This document shows positions 24,854 to 33,128 of a stretch of 64,000 nucleotides of DNA, piece after piece. Under the pieces are notes generated by a model, which saw nothing but the letters and a program-made list of their open reading frames with translations, had not been told where the DNA came from and did no database searches. The stretch covers positions 62,001-126,000 of the forward strand of contig QZKV01000083.1 in assembly GCA_003599575.1 (NCBI GenBank), in the 5' to 3' direction. The position numbers were made by a program, and so were the translations under genes. The DNA is from Desulfobacteraceae bacterium (GTDB taxonomy: Bacteria > Desulfobacterota > Desulfobacteria > Desulfobacterales > Desulfosarcinaceae). The number at the start of each line of letters is the position of its first letter. Positions within the stretch are counted from its first letter, which is position 1.

Positions 24854-26038
24854 CTATTCCCTCGCGGTCTGTTCGTCCACCCAGTTCTCCTCGATGCGCT
24901 TCTCCAAACGCTCCAGGGCCGCCAACTGCTCCTGGAATGTCAGGGGCGGGTTTGGACCGACGGGTTTCTTGAAATAAAATCCCAGGTCGGCGATGGGCCC
25001 GCTGATACCGGCTTTCTTCGCAGCTACGGCCCAACGCGCCAGATCGATGGCCATGGGTGCGGCCAGAATGCTGTCGCGGCCCTGCAGGTTCAGGCGCAAG
25101 CTCATGGGCAGGCCGAAAATGCCTTTGAAATCGATGACATCCCAGGCTTCCTTGGCGTCGCCGCGCGGCGGATAGTAATCGATGCGCACGATATGGCTGG
25201 CGGCGTCATACCTCTCCCCCACCTCATAGCCGAGGATATCGTCCAGCAGCTGGGTCTTATTGTGCAGCTTGCCGCAGGCCCGGTCCGGGTCCATCAGGTT
25301 GCGACCATCGGCATTGCCCAAAATATTCAAGCTGTACCAGCCATCCACATACAGGCAACGAGCCTTGAGCGCCGACGCCAGGACCACTTTGAAGTAGGTC
25401 TGTCCGGTCTTGCCGTCTCTTCCGGCCAACGGAACGCCGCGCGTTGCGGCTTCCCGGCATATCAGCGGCAGCTCGACGCTGTTGGGGCTGAAATTGACCA
25501 CGGGAATACCGCTCAGCAGGGCCGCCAGGGTGTAACCCAGATCGGGCATGCCCGGCCCTGCGGCTTTCAGCAGCGCCTCCAGGGTCTCAAGGCGCTGGCA
25601 TTGGCCCGCATCCCAGGCCGCAGGCAGGAGATTGAGCAGCACCGGCTGGGCGCCAGGGTTTGCGGCCATAAACGCCTGCATATCCGCTCGAATCTGTTCC
25701 ACCTGAGCGCTCATGGGGGCATTATCGGCCGGCGCCGGGCGGATATCCAATTGGGACAAGCGGGCCGAATGGGATTGCCGGACGGCCTCCGGCAACACCC
25801 CGTGCAAACGGACCCGTTCGGCCATACTGGCGTCGGCCTTATCCCATCCGGCCATTTGAATCCGACCGGGATCGCCCAAGCGGGGGAATTTGGCTGCGGT
25901 GGTCAGCCCGCAGAAAATGGCTTGTTGATCCCTGTGCAACTCGGCCAATGCCGCTGCAATGGTTGTTCCGATGGCGCCTTTGGCGCCGGCAACCATGATC
26001 AAAAGACGGGGGAAAGTGGATTTATCGGCCTGTGTCAT
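24854..26038 (-). CDS. ino1: Inositol-3-phosphate synthase
   Basis: 394 residues. NAD-dependent conversion of glucose 6-phosphate to inositol 3-phosphate. It has an N-terminal Rossmann motif (VAGAKGAIGTT), the family segment GRDGKTGQTYFKVVLAS with catalytic lysines, and LYVDGWYSLNILGNADG. It is the compact prokaryotic form. GAGG precedes the ATG. A promoter is proposed ~170 bp upstream. In bacteria the product feeds inositol lipids or compatible solutes; the partner isomerase downstream suggests a dedicated branch. Confidence 0.9.
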   Translation of the reverse strand: MTQADKSTFPRLLIMVAGAKGAIGTTIAAALAELHRDQQAIFCGLTTAAKFPRLGDPGRIQMAGWDKADASMAERVRLHGVLPEAVRQSHSARLSQLDIRPAPADNAPMSAQVEQIRADMQAFMAANPGAQPVLLNLLPAAWDAGQCQRLETLEALLKAAGPGMPDLGYTLAALLSGIPVVNFSPNSVELPLICREAATRGVPLAGRDGKTGQTYFKVVLASALKARCLYVDGWYSLNILGNADGRNLMDPDRACGKLHNKTQLLDDILGYEVGERYDAASHIVRIDYYPPRGDAKEAWDVIDFKGIFGLPMSLRLNLQGRDSILAAPMAIDLARWAVAAKKAGISGPIADLGFYFKKPVGPNPPLTFQEQLAALERLEKRIEENWVDEQTARE

Positions 26039-26191
26039 TTTGCCTCTTGTGCATCATCATCCGATCGATTCGTTGCTGGGAGTCCAGATGAAGATCGCCA
26101 AGCGATGGTCTATCTTCTGAACAGTCGGTTCATGTTGAAAAACCTTTTAAGAGATTTCCGTGATCTCAGGGCGGCGCATGGCACGGAGTTA

Positions 26192-26240
26192 GCCCGCCAT
26201 TTAAAATGAGCACCATAAAGAGCGGGCGCTTTTTTGTCAA
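26192..26240 (-). promoter_or_regulatory. ino1 promoter with flanking inverted repeat
   Basis: On the minus strand TTGACA (26240-26235), 17 bp, TATGGT (26217-26212). The 6-bp arms GCCCGC (26192-26197) and GCGGGC (26222-26227) flank the -10 box and could be an operator. The leader to ino1 would be ~165 nt. The plus strand in this area holds no gene. Confidence 0.5.
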
Positions 26241-26314
26241 GAAAAGGAAGCGCGCCCAGCATTGCCTGGGATCGCATGAGCAGCGGATTTTTACCGGTCT
26301 TAAGCCCAGGATGC

Positions 26315-26355
26315 TGCGTGCACGTGTACGTTCACACGAGCGTGCACGTGCACGA
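26315..26355. repeat. Alternating purine-pyrimidine palindrome (CGTGCACGTG type)
   Basis: Two imperfect copies, CGTGCACGTGTACG and CGTGCACGTGCACG, separated by TTCACACGAG, each self-complementary and almost purely alternating purine/pyrimidine. They could form a cruciform or Z-DNA. Located in the 384-bp gap between ino1 and bacterioferritin (26039-26422), where I see no gene. Confidence 0.55.
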
Positions 26356-26422
26356 AAACAAAAACGGGCCGGGCTGCGGATACCCGTGCAGCAGGACTGC
26401 GCAGGGGGCCTCCCCGGCGGCG

Positions 26423-26962
26423 CTATTCAGCGTTTCCTCCCATGATGAAGCCTTTGGAAAACGGGCCTGTCGAAGACGGCGTGCCCGCTTTTTGGGCCAG
26501 GAAAGTTTGCCCGAGTTTTCCGATATGTTCGCCGATTTTGTCGAAATAATTGAAATGCACTTGTTCTTCGTCGATGAGCGTTTCAAAGATCTTAACGCTG
26601 GAGCTGTCTCCGTTTTCGCGACAGATGAGCAGAAATTGATTGTATTGATCCATTGTAAAGTTTTCGAGCTCCGCATCGAAGGGGAATATATCCTCAACCT
26701 TCTGGGCTCTTTGCGTTTTTTGGGCCGGCTCGGCCACCGGTTCGCCGCCCAGCTCTTTGATCCGTTCGGCAAGTATTTCGGCATGGCGCATTTCATCGAT
26801 GGCGATCAATTTGATATTTTTCGCCAAATCACCGTAATCCATGTCGTCCAGATTGTAATGCTGATTCATGTACTGGTTGATGGCGTGCAGCTCCATGCTT
26901 CGAGCCCTGTTCAGCGATTCGATGACCTTGGCCCTGCGCTCTTCCTTTGACCCCTTTTCCAT
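26423..26962 (-). CDS. bfr: Bacterioferritin-like diiron protein
   Basis: 179 residues. A ferritin-like four-helix bundle that stores or oxidises iron in the cytoplasm. Diiron ligands are visible: E in RSMELHAINQYMNQHY, ExxH in DEMRHAEILAERI and a later E/ExxH pair around ICRENGD...DEEQVHFNYF. It has a ~20-residue C-terminal extension (AGTPSSTGPF...). The start at 26962 follows AAGGAGG; the frame extends upstream without a ribosome-binding site. Such proteins often protect anaerobes from oxygen, in line with the ACIII/oxidase operon nearby. Confidence 0.87.
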   Translation of the reverse strand: MEKGSKEERRAKVIESLNRARSMELHAINQYMNQHYNLDDMDYGDLAKNIKLIAIDEMRHAEILAERIKELGGEPVAEPAQKTQRAQKVEDIFPFDAELENFTMDQYNQFLLICRENGDSSSVKIFETLIDEEQVHFNYFDKIGEHIGKLGQTFLAQKAGTPSSTGPFSKGFIMGGNAE

Positions 26963-27263
26963 GCCGTCCTCCTTGTTGTTGATGGTTGTTGTTTTGCTGG
27001 TCCTAATACCTAAGGATGAAGTATACTGCCTGCGGCAATGCGCCGCCCATGAATCCCCGGTCGCGTGTGCCGGGATCAGTCCGGTACACTGCTGAATCAT
27101 GCCGGGTTCCTTCCGGTCCCATAGGCCCACACTGGGCATTGCTTGCCGGCGGAGTAGCAAACATCAAACTTCTGAGCTCAAGCCGCAGGTGGAAGTTAAA
27201 CAGTTGTGATCGATCGGAAGATGAAGGTGAGTCTGCAGAGTCCGCTATCGATGGAAACGATGG
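26963..27263. other. Intergenic region, no gene seen
   Basis: About 300 bp between chorismate mutase and bacterioferritin, both minus strand. It must hold the bacterioferritin promoter; I cannot identify one with confidence. Confidence 0.35.
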
Positions 27264-27746
27264 TTACGAGCTTCCGTCCGGGTTGAATTTCAGCGTGTTG
27301 AAGTCTATGTTCTGTACGGCCGCCGCGATCTCTTCCAATGGAATCTCGGGCAGACTTTTGCGGTCCGGCCGCAACTGCCGGGCATTGCGCAGGTACACAT
27401 GCATGACCTCTTTGCTGCTGCGCGTGGTATTCCAGTGGATCATCACACGGATGCACTTTTCCAGGCCGCCGGGCACTTGCATTTCGTGGCCGCACATCAG
27501 GGCGGCATCATACCATCCCAGTTGGCGTGCCGCCAAAGCCGGATAAGTGGCGTTCAAGTCTTCGGTTGTGGTGAAGTAAATGCTGGCCACATCCTCCGCT
27601 TCGATCTGGTTGGCCCTGAGCATGATGTACAACAATTCGCGGGTGGCTTCCAAAATCGCTTGCGGCGAGTTTTCATCCGCCGTAGTGGCACCGCGCACCC
27701 CGCGGCATCGCATGAGAGCACGTTTACCGCCCTGGGCTTGATTCAT
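27264..27746 (-). CDS. aroH: AroH-type (monofunctional) chorismate mutase
   Basis: 160 residues. Converts chorismate to prephenate for Phe/Tyr synthesis. Matches the trimeric B. subtilis AroH family: [10 protein letters not shown] with the active-site Arg, the [22 protein letters not shown] segment (read as two pieces, with Glu, Cys and Arg in the active site) and [13 protein letters not shown]. The tail beyond the usual end is ~25 residues longer. The ATG at 27746 has AAAGGTG upstream; the shorter start at 27713 fits the family N-terminus equally well. Confidence 0.88.
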   Translation of the reverse strand: MNQAQGGKRALMRCRGVRGATTADENSPQAILEATRELLYIMLRANQIEAEDVASIYFTTTEDLNATYPALAARQLGWYDAALMCGHEMQVPGGLEKCIRVMIHWNTTRSSKEVMHVYLRNARQLRPDRKSLPEIPLEEIAAAVQNIDFNTLKFNPDGSS

Positions 27747-27971
27747 GGCGCACCTTTCTTTCCCGCGTGAGTTTCAACACAAGCCGCATTTCCCATCTTC
27801 CGCGGAAAGCGGCACGCGTTGCGCTCAATAAAGACCCTGTCGAAAAAGTCTCCACTTCTAATTCGACGGCATCCATTTTGACTTCCTCAGACGAGTAGGG
27901 CGGAAAGAGCATCAATCGCAGCGCATTAAGACCGTCCACACCAACCATGCCGGGGATAAAAGCCGAGCGGA

Positions 27972-28676
27972 CTAGAGGTGCAGCGCGTGTCTTTGTCCGT
28001 CGATTTCGACGGTGGTTTTCGAATAGGTCAGTTTATGGATGATTTTTCCATCCTGAAAATGAATGACATCCACACCCCGGCGCTTTTCGATTTTTCCGTG
28101 GCATTGCGGTTCAGTGCAAGGCCATTCGAGCAGCCAGCGGAAAAGAACTTTTTGCTCCTTTTCATCGATGAAAGTTTCTTCTTCGACGAAACGAAACCCG
28201 CCCTGCGCGAACCAGGGCTGCCATGCCTTGCGCAGTGCGTTTTTGCCGACCGCCTTGCCGCCGGTCCAGTTTTCGAACAGCACATCGGCGTGCATGAGCG
28301 CCATGACCCCTTCCAGGTCGAATCGCTCCCAGGCGCGGTTCCAATCCTTCAGGGCGTTCCGGATTTCTTCCCTTGACAGTGCCATAGCGTCCCTTTCAAT
28401 CTGTTGTTGGATATGGGCGACGAATCGTTCGGCATCCTCGGCGCCTCCGATCATCCAGACGTCCGCATTGCGCAAAGCGCTCAGATTCGCGCAGGCCGTC
28501 GGGCATCCATGGATTACCACGGCCGTCCCGATGCCATCGCTTTCCGGCCGCACCAGGACGGCCTTGTCCCCCAGGCGGGCTGCGATTCGCCCGGCCAACG
28601 CAACCCGGTCATAACCGGCTCTGCAGCCGCCGCAATACTTGAGCCCGATCTTAAGGGGCCCGCCATCACGCTTCAT
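27972..28676 (-). CDS. CGGC-motif domain fused to SnoaL/NTF2-like domain
   Basis: 234 residues. The N-terminal ~85 residues (KIGLKYCGGCRAGYDR, VIHGCPTACANL) have a CGGC pair and a second CxxxC, like small redox or metal-binding domains of anaerobes. Residues ~90-234 look like an NTF2/SnoaL fold (WNRAWERFDLEGVMALMHAD, ENWTGGKAVGKNALRKAW, DVIHFQDGKIIH). It overlaps the 3' end of the 4-hydroxybutyryl-CoA dehydratase-like gene by 11 bp, so the two are very likely co-translated. An accessory role for that enzyme is inference. Confidence 0.75.
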   Translation of the reverse strand: MKRDGGPLKIGLKYCGGCRAGYDRVALAGRIAARLGDKAVLVRPESDGIGTAVVIHGCPTACANLSALRNADVWMIGGAEDAERFVAHIQQQIERDAMALSREEIRNALKDWNRAWERFDLEGVMALMHADVLFENWTGGKAVGKNALRKAWQPWFAQGGFRFVEEETFIDEKEQKVLFRWLLEWPCTEPQCHGKIEKRRGVDVIHFQDGKIIHKLTYSKTTVEIDGQRHALHL

Positions 28677-30111
28677 CGATCCCGGAGAGTTTTTTGGCCG
28701 CGCGCTTTTTTTCGGCCATATTGGCCAGGCGCGCAATCATAATGCGTTGGGCCTGCGGCGAGCCGGCGCCATGCATCGATTCGGTCAGGTAGCCGACCGC
28801 GGCCGTGCCCAAAGTCAGGTTTTCAATCAAGCGCAAAATGCGCATCCGGTTGATGGTCGGGACATCACTATGGCCGGCATAATACTTCTCCAGCCACTTG
28901 CCGGTGGCGGGCGATTTGAAATCGTCCTCGGCCGGCATGGTAACCATCAGGCCGCCGGCGATATCCTGAGCCAGCCGCGCGATCTCATAGGGAAAACGGG
29001 TGACGTTCTGCTTGTGCACATTGGCCAGCAGCTTGTCCACCACATAAGTGCCGCTCGGCATCTTGCACCCTTCGCTGGCGCAGGAAATGCAACCGCAGTA
29101 CAGGGTCTCATTGAGATGGTTCATCTCGATGATTTTGTCCTTGATGTGCGAAGCGCGTTCGGCGCCGTTGTATTCGGCCGCGGTCTGGGCCGCGCCGATC
29201 AGCACGTCGCCCACCCCCACTTTGCAGGCATAGCTTTGGCGATGATAGGAGGCGAAATTTTCGACCAGACTGCCGGCGAATTCATGCTCTTTGTACATGA
29301 ACACGCGCTCCCAGGGCACAAAGACATCATCGAAGACCACCAGGGCTTCATGACCGCCGAAAAAGGCGTTGCCGCGATCCAGATCGCCCGCCTCCAGCTT
29401 GCGCGTATCGCAGGATTGGCGCCCCATAATATAGATGATGCCAGGGGCGTCGCTGGGCAGCGCGAAAGAAACGGCATAGTCCTTATCTTCGGCGCGCATG
29501 GCGATCGTGGGCATGACGATGATTTCGTGCGAATTGACCGCTCCGGTCTGGTGGGCCTTGGCGCCGCGCACCACAATGCCGTCGGCGCGCTCTTCGACCA
29601 CATGCAGGAAAAGATCCGCATCGGCCTGCTGGTGCGGCCCAAGGCTGCGGTTCCCCTTGGGATCGGTCATGGCGCCGTCGCAGGTCAGATCCTTGTCCTG
29701 CACGTAGGTGAGATAGCGGATGAAACGCCGGTTGTAGGAAGTGCCGTGCGCCTGGTCGATATCATAGGTGACGATCGACAGCGCATTGAGGGCGTCCATG
29801 CCCACGCAGCGCTGAAAGCAGCACCCGGTCGCACGGCCCACCAGGCGACCCATTTTACTCTTTTTGACCAGGTCGTCGACACCCTGATGGATATGCGTGA
29901 AGCGGTTGATGCGCCTGCCGGTGATGTGAGAGACGGCGGTCATGAGATCTTCATATTCGGGAAGTTGCGCCATGTCATAGGTTTTGGCCACGGCGTTCAT
30001 GGAAGGACGGATGATCGGGTCGTCCACCACATTGTCCACACGCTTTCCAAACATGTATACTTCAAGATTCAAACGCCTGAGACTCTGCTCGTACTGCTCG
30101 GCGGTCATCAT
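28666..30111 (-). CDS. 4-hydroxybutyryl-CoA dehydratase / vinylacetyl-CoA isomerase homologue
   Basis: 481 residues, a flavin/[4Fe-4S] enzyme family (AbfD) that turns 4-hydroxybutyryl-CoA into crotonyl-CoA. Three cluster cysteines and one His are expected (C99, C103, H292, C299 in the clostridial enzyme). Here C98 and C102 (GCCFQRC) and H290 are in place, while the last Cys is C296, six instead of seven residues after the His (HRQSYACKVG). HQTGAVNSHE, an FAD-side motif, is present. The enzyme may be active or belong to a sister subfamily. It overlaps the CGGC/SnoaL gene. AAAGGATG lies upstream of a double ATG. Confidence 0.82.
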   Translation of the reverse strand: MMTAEQYEQSLRRLNLEVYMFGKRVDNVVDDPIIRPSMNAVAKTYDMAQLPEYEDLMTAVSHITGRRINRFTHIHQGVDDLVKKSKMGRLVGRATGCCFQRCVGMDALNALSIVTYDIDQAHGTSYNRRFIRYLTYVQDKDLTCDGAMTDPKGNRSLGPHQQADADLFLHVVEERADGIVVRGAKAHQTGAVNSHEIIVMPTIAMRAEDKDYAVSFALPSDAPGIIYIMGRQSCDTRKLEAGDLDRGNAFFGGHEALVVFDDVFVPWERVFMYKEHEFAGSLVENFASYHRQSYACKVGVGDVLIGAAQTAAEYNGAERASHIKDKIIEMNHLNETLYCGCISCASEGCKMPSGTYVVDKLLANVHKQNVTRFPYEIARLAQDIAGGLMVTMPAEDDFKSPATGKWLEKYYAGHSDVPTINRMRILRLIENLTLGTAAVGYLTESMHGAGSPQAQRIMIARLANMAEKKRAAKKLSGIDEA

Positions 30112-30418
30112 AAGCGACTCATCCTTTCTACATGCAAATTCAATGACGATTCAAACGGTTGGAACCAATGGGGCCAGACTATAGGAGGAAACAAGCCAGA
30201 GTGTCAAGGGAAGTTGCATGCAATCAGCTGCTGCAAAGCTTTGCGGTTTCGTACTCGCACGCGGCATGGATGGTAACAAAAGGATATGCGACCCATATGG
30301 AGTTTACGCGTACGAGTACGAACGATCCGGGAATGTTCAAAACGCCCAGGTCCCGCATGGAGACGAGGCCCATTGACCAAGGGGCACAGACGGGCACACG
30401 GGTAAGCCGGCCATCGCC
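30112..30418. repeat. Intergenic region with inverted repeat
   Basis: TTCGTACTCG (30248-30257) and CGAGTACGAA (30313-30322) are perfect inverted copies 55 bp apart. A degenerate GGGCACAGACGGGCACACGGG stretch (in two pieces, 30383-30404) resembles other intergenic GGGC/ACGGG repeats in the window. No gene seen. The dehydratase promoter should lie here. Confidence 0.45.
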
Positions 30419-31333
30419 CTACTTATAAATATCCATAACCGCCTTGAGGAATTTGACCGCATCCTGAAAGGGCCGCTGGAAGGAATTTCTGCCGATGATC
30501 GAACCGAAGCCGCCGCCTTCGCGAATAGCCCGGATATCTTCGAAGAACGCTTTTTCATTGGCTTTTGAGCCGCCGGAGAAGATCACCATACGCTTGCCGT
30601 TGAAAGTGCTCTTGACGACATGCCGGACGCGTTCGGCAAGTGTTCCCACGGGTATGCTTTGGGCTTCATAAACTTTGCGGGCGGCTTCCTGCTCAATGTG
30701 CTCCGAAGGCAGTTTGACTTTGATGATATGCGCCCCCAACTGGGCGGCCAGATGGGCGGCGTAGGCACAAACATCGATGGCGGTCTGCCCTTTTTTGGAA
30801 ATTCCCGATCCGCGCGGATAGGACCAGATCACCACCGCCAGGCCGTGTTGCTTGGCCTCCTCGGCAATGCTGCGGATTTCCTGGTACATGGTTTTGAAAT
30901 GGCCCGAGCCCGGATAGATGGTAAACCCCACGGCCACGCAACCCAGCCGCAGCGCGTCTTTGACCGAGGCGGTCACCGAGGGTATGGGATCGGCGCTGTC
31001 CGGTGAAAGCGAGTCATGGTTGTTAAGCTTCAAAATGAGGGGGATCTCTCCTGCATGGTCGGATACCGCGGCTTCAAGGGCCCCCAGGGGCGCGGCATAG
31101 GCGTTGCATCCGGCTTCCAGGGCCAGTTGAAAATGATAATCCGGATCGTAGCCGGCGTCATTTTCGGCGAAACTGCGTGCCGGCCCATGTTCAAATCCCT
31201 GGTCGACCGGCAAGATCACCATTCTGCCGGTGCCCGCCAGGGTACCGTGGTTGAGAATTCGGGCCAGGTTGGTTCTTACACCCGGATTTTCACCCTGGTA
31301 ATGGGAAAGTACGGTACGAATCTTATCGTTCAT
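30419..31333 (-). CDS. fbaB: Class I fructose-bisphosphate aldolase (DhnA/FbaB type)
   Basis: 304 residues. Schiff-base aldolase of the archaeal/FbaB family acting in glycolysis or gluconeogenesis. Motifs: ILPVDQGFEHGPARSF near the N-terminus, WSYPRGSGISKKG, the Lys-containing HIIKVKLP strand, and IFSGGSKANEKAFFEDI (phosphate binding). A good AGGAGG lies upstream of the ATG. It appears to be monocistronic. Confidence 0.9.
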   Translation of the reverse strand: MNDKIRTVLSHYQGENPGVRTNLARILNHGTLAGTGRMVILPVDQGFEHGPARSFAENDAGYDPDYHFQLALEAGCNAYAAPLGALEAAVSDHAGEIPLILKLNNHDSLSPDSADPIPSVTASVKDALRLGCVAVGFTIYPGSGHFKTMYQEIRSIAEEAKQHGLAVVIWSYPRGSGISKKGQTAIDVCAYAAHLAAQLGAHIIKVKLPSEHIEQEAARKVYEAQSIPVGTLAERVRHVVKSTFNGKRMVIFSGGSKANEKAFFEDIRAIREGGGFGSIIGRNSFQRPFQDAVKFLKAVMDIYK

Positions 31334-31680
31334 AGTAACATCCTCCTTTGGGTTTTGGTGACTTCACCCGGCAACCGGCGATCGCTCCCCCAAACGGGCC
31401 CTGACGGTATTTGATACATCCGGGATGGACAGGGTTGGTTCCGCTCGAGTGGGGTAACGATCGAAGCTGTCAGAATGGTGATTTTTCGAAGGTTTGCAAT
31501 AGGCTAAGCATCATTTTCAGGTAGGAAAGGCCATCGCGACGCGGAATACGGAAGACTCACGCGGTTCATCTTCCGACTTGAATTTTTATTTGCTTCAGGG
31601 ACCAAGAAGCAATTTAGAACGATACGGAATAACGGGCCAAGGCCGAGCGGCAAAGGGTGAACGGGCAAACGCTGAAAAGA
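31334..31680. other. Intergenic region, no gene seen
   Basis: Between the aldolase start and the terminator of the 3-hydroxyacyl-CoA dehydrogenase. A degenerate ACGGGCCAAGG/GAACGGGCAAACG repeat stretch (about 31630-31672) is the only structure noted. Confidence 0.4.
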
Positions 31681-31712
31681 GCCGCCCGATCCACATCGAG
31701 GGATCGGGCGGC
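31681..31712 (-). terminator. Rho-independent terminator of 3-hydroxyacyl-CoA dehydrogenase
   Basis: Perfect 12-bp stem GCCGCCCGATCC / GGATCGGGCGGC with an 8-nt loop, followed on the minus strand by TCTTTT. It lies 30 bp past the stop of the gene at 31742-32617. Confidence 0.85.
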
Positions 31713-31741
31713 GCGTTCAACAAGGCAGGTCGCTGCAGCAA

Positions 31742-32617
31742 CTATTTCTTCTTGGTGTAATCGTACCAGCCCTTGCCGGTCTTTTCGCCGTATTCGCCTT
31801 TGACGTATTTGGCAACCAGGCTGGGGGTGGGCAGTTGGGAGCGATCGCCGGTGGCCCGGAACGCTTCCATGCCCATGATGTAGCTCAGATCGATGCCGGT
31901 GAGGTCGTTTAAGCGGAACGGCCCCATGGGGTGGCCGGCACCATACACGCAGGCCTTATCGATGTCTTCCACAGAGGCCACGCCCATTTCCAGGATCCAT
32001 TGAGCCTCACGGCCGATAGCCCTGAATATGCGGTTGAGGAGGAAGCCGTCCACCTCTTTTTTCAAATGAACCGGCACCTTCTCCAGCTTGGCGCACAGGT
32101 CCATGGAGACTTTGATGGTTTCATCGGAGGTATGCGGTCCCTGCACCACTTCCACCAGCTTCATCACCAGGGCGGGGTTGAAAAAGTGCAGGTTGCACAC
32201 CTGGGAAGGCCGCGTGGTCGCATCGGCGATTTTCGAGCTGACGATGAAGGAGCTGTTGGTTGCCAGGATAGCGTGCGGCGGGGTGAACTTGTCCAAATCA
32301 GCGAAAATGCGGCGCTTGAGATCCAAGATTTCCAGCACCGCCTCGATGACATAGTCGGCGTCTTTGCAGGCTTCCTGCAAACTGGACGTAAAAGAGATGT
32401 TGGCGCGGGCCTGCTTGGCCTGATCGGCGGTCAGCTTCCCTTTTTCGACGCGGCCCGGCAGGTATTTGTCCACAAAGGCTTCGGCTTTCTTAAGAACATC
32501 CTCCTTGATGTCCGTGCAGACGACCTTAAAACCCTGAATGGCGGACAAGGTGGCAATCTGGTGCCCCATGTTGCCGGCGCCGACGACGACGATTTTTTTG
32601 ACATCCTCGATCTTCAT
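31742..32617 (-). CDS. hbd: 3-hydroxyacyl-CoA (3-hydroxybutyryl-CoA) dehydrogenase
   Basis: 291 residues. NAD-dependent oxidation of 3-hydroxyacyl-CoA in beta-oxidation, or the reverse. The Rossmann motif VVGAGNMGHQIA is at residues ~11-22; NSSF in ATNSSFIVS and the catalytic His in CNLHFFNPALVMKLVEVV are present; the C-terminal dimer domain includes YGAGHPMGPFRLND. AAAGGAGG lies upstream of the ATG. It has its own promoter/operator and terminator, so it is a single-gene unit. Confidence 0.92.
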   Translation of the reverse strand: MKIEDVKKIVVVGAGNMGHQIATLSAIQGFKVVCTDIKEDVLKKAEAFVDKYLPGRVEKGKLTADQAKQARANISFTSSLQEACKDADYVIEAVLEILDLKRRIFADLDKFTPPHAILATNSSFIVSSKIADATTRPSQVCNLHFFNPALVMKLVEVVQGPHTSDETIKVSMDLCAKLEKVPVHLKKEVDGFLLNRIFRAIGREAQWILEMGVASVEDIDKACVYGAGHPMGPFRLNDLTGIDLSYIMGMEAFRATGDRSQLPTPSLVAKYVKGEYGEKTGKGWYDYTKKK

Positions 32618-32691
32618 TGAAACCTCCTTTGGTGGATTGATTAGGAAGGGCTGAAGGGACAGCCCTGAAAGTGGGCTTAGGAAAAAAGGTC

Positions 32692-32749
32692 ACCGACCAA
32701 TTACCGAGCAATTGTTCGGTTTCATAGCACCCCGGCAGAACCGGGTCAA
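32692..32749 (-). promoter_or_regulatory. hbd promoter and acyl-CoA-regulator-like operator
   Basis: On the minus strand TTGACC (32749-32744), 17 bp, TATGAA (32726-32721). Immediately after the -10, over the expected transcription start, lies the palindrome ACCGAGCAATTGTTCGGT (32703-32720; 8 of 9 arm positions match). A direct half-copy ACCGACCAATT follows (32692-32702). The ACCGA-n-TCGGT shape resembles sites of TetR-type regulators of fatty-acid genes; the regulator is not identified. Confidence 0.7.
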
Positions 32750-33128
32750 GGTCTAGTCCGTTGGCCCGTTGAACTGTTGAACCGTTATCCACCCATCGGG
32801 TTTTCCGTGCTTCGCCGTTGACGCGCTGGCCAGCCTTATTTGCCGGGAGTTCTTTTTTAACACCACTCGTTCCACGCTCCAATCCCGGAGCGCTTTGATA
32901 ATAGGGTCAGGCGTCTTTGCGCCCGAGTGCTGGGGTGCAATGCGCCGGTGCCACAACCGGCGGCCGGAGTGGGAAAAAGAGGAGGCGGCCGATTGAACTT
33001 CTCAAGGGATTCGGCGACTAAAGCTTAAAGCCTACGGACTGACGGGCCGACGGGGTAACGGGAACGGCCTGCGAAGAGGCCAAGGGCCTGCGAGGCAGAC
33101 CCTTGGCAAGCATATCACTGAAGTGCCA
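32750..33128. other. Intergenic region with hairpin and degenerate repeats
   Basis: GCCAAGGG-C-CTGC-GAG-GCAG-A-CCCTTGGC (33079-33107) is a strong hairpin 22 bp past the HpaB-like gene stop, but only CTCTT follows on the minus strand, so termination is uncertain. Degenerate GGCCCGTTGAAC and ACGGGCCGACGGGG stretches occur at ~32757-32785 and ~33037-33066. No gene seen. Confidence 0.45.

Noticed and set aside
27724-27948. 74-codon minus-strand frame between chorismate mutase and the CGGC/SnoaL gene
   Set aside because: No ribosome-binding site, overlaps the chorismate mutase start, no motif.
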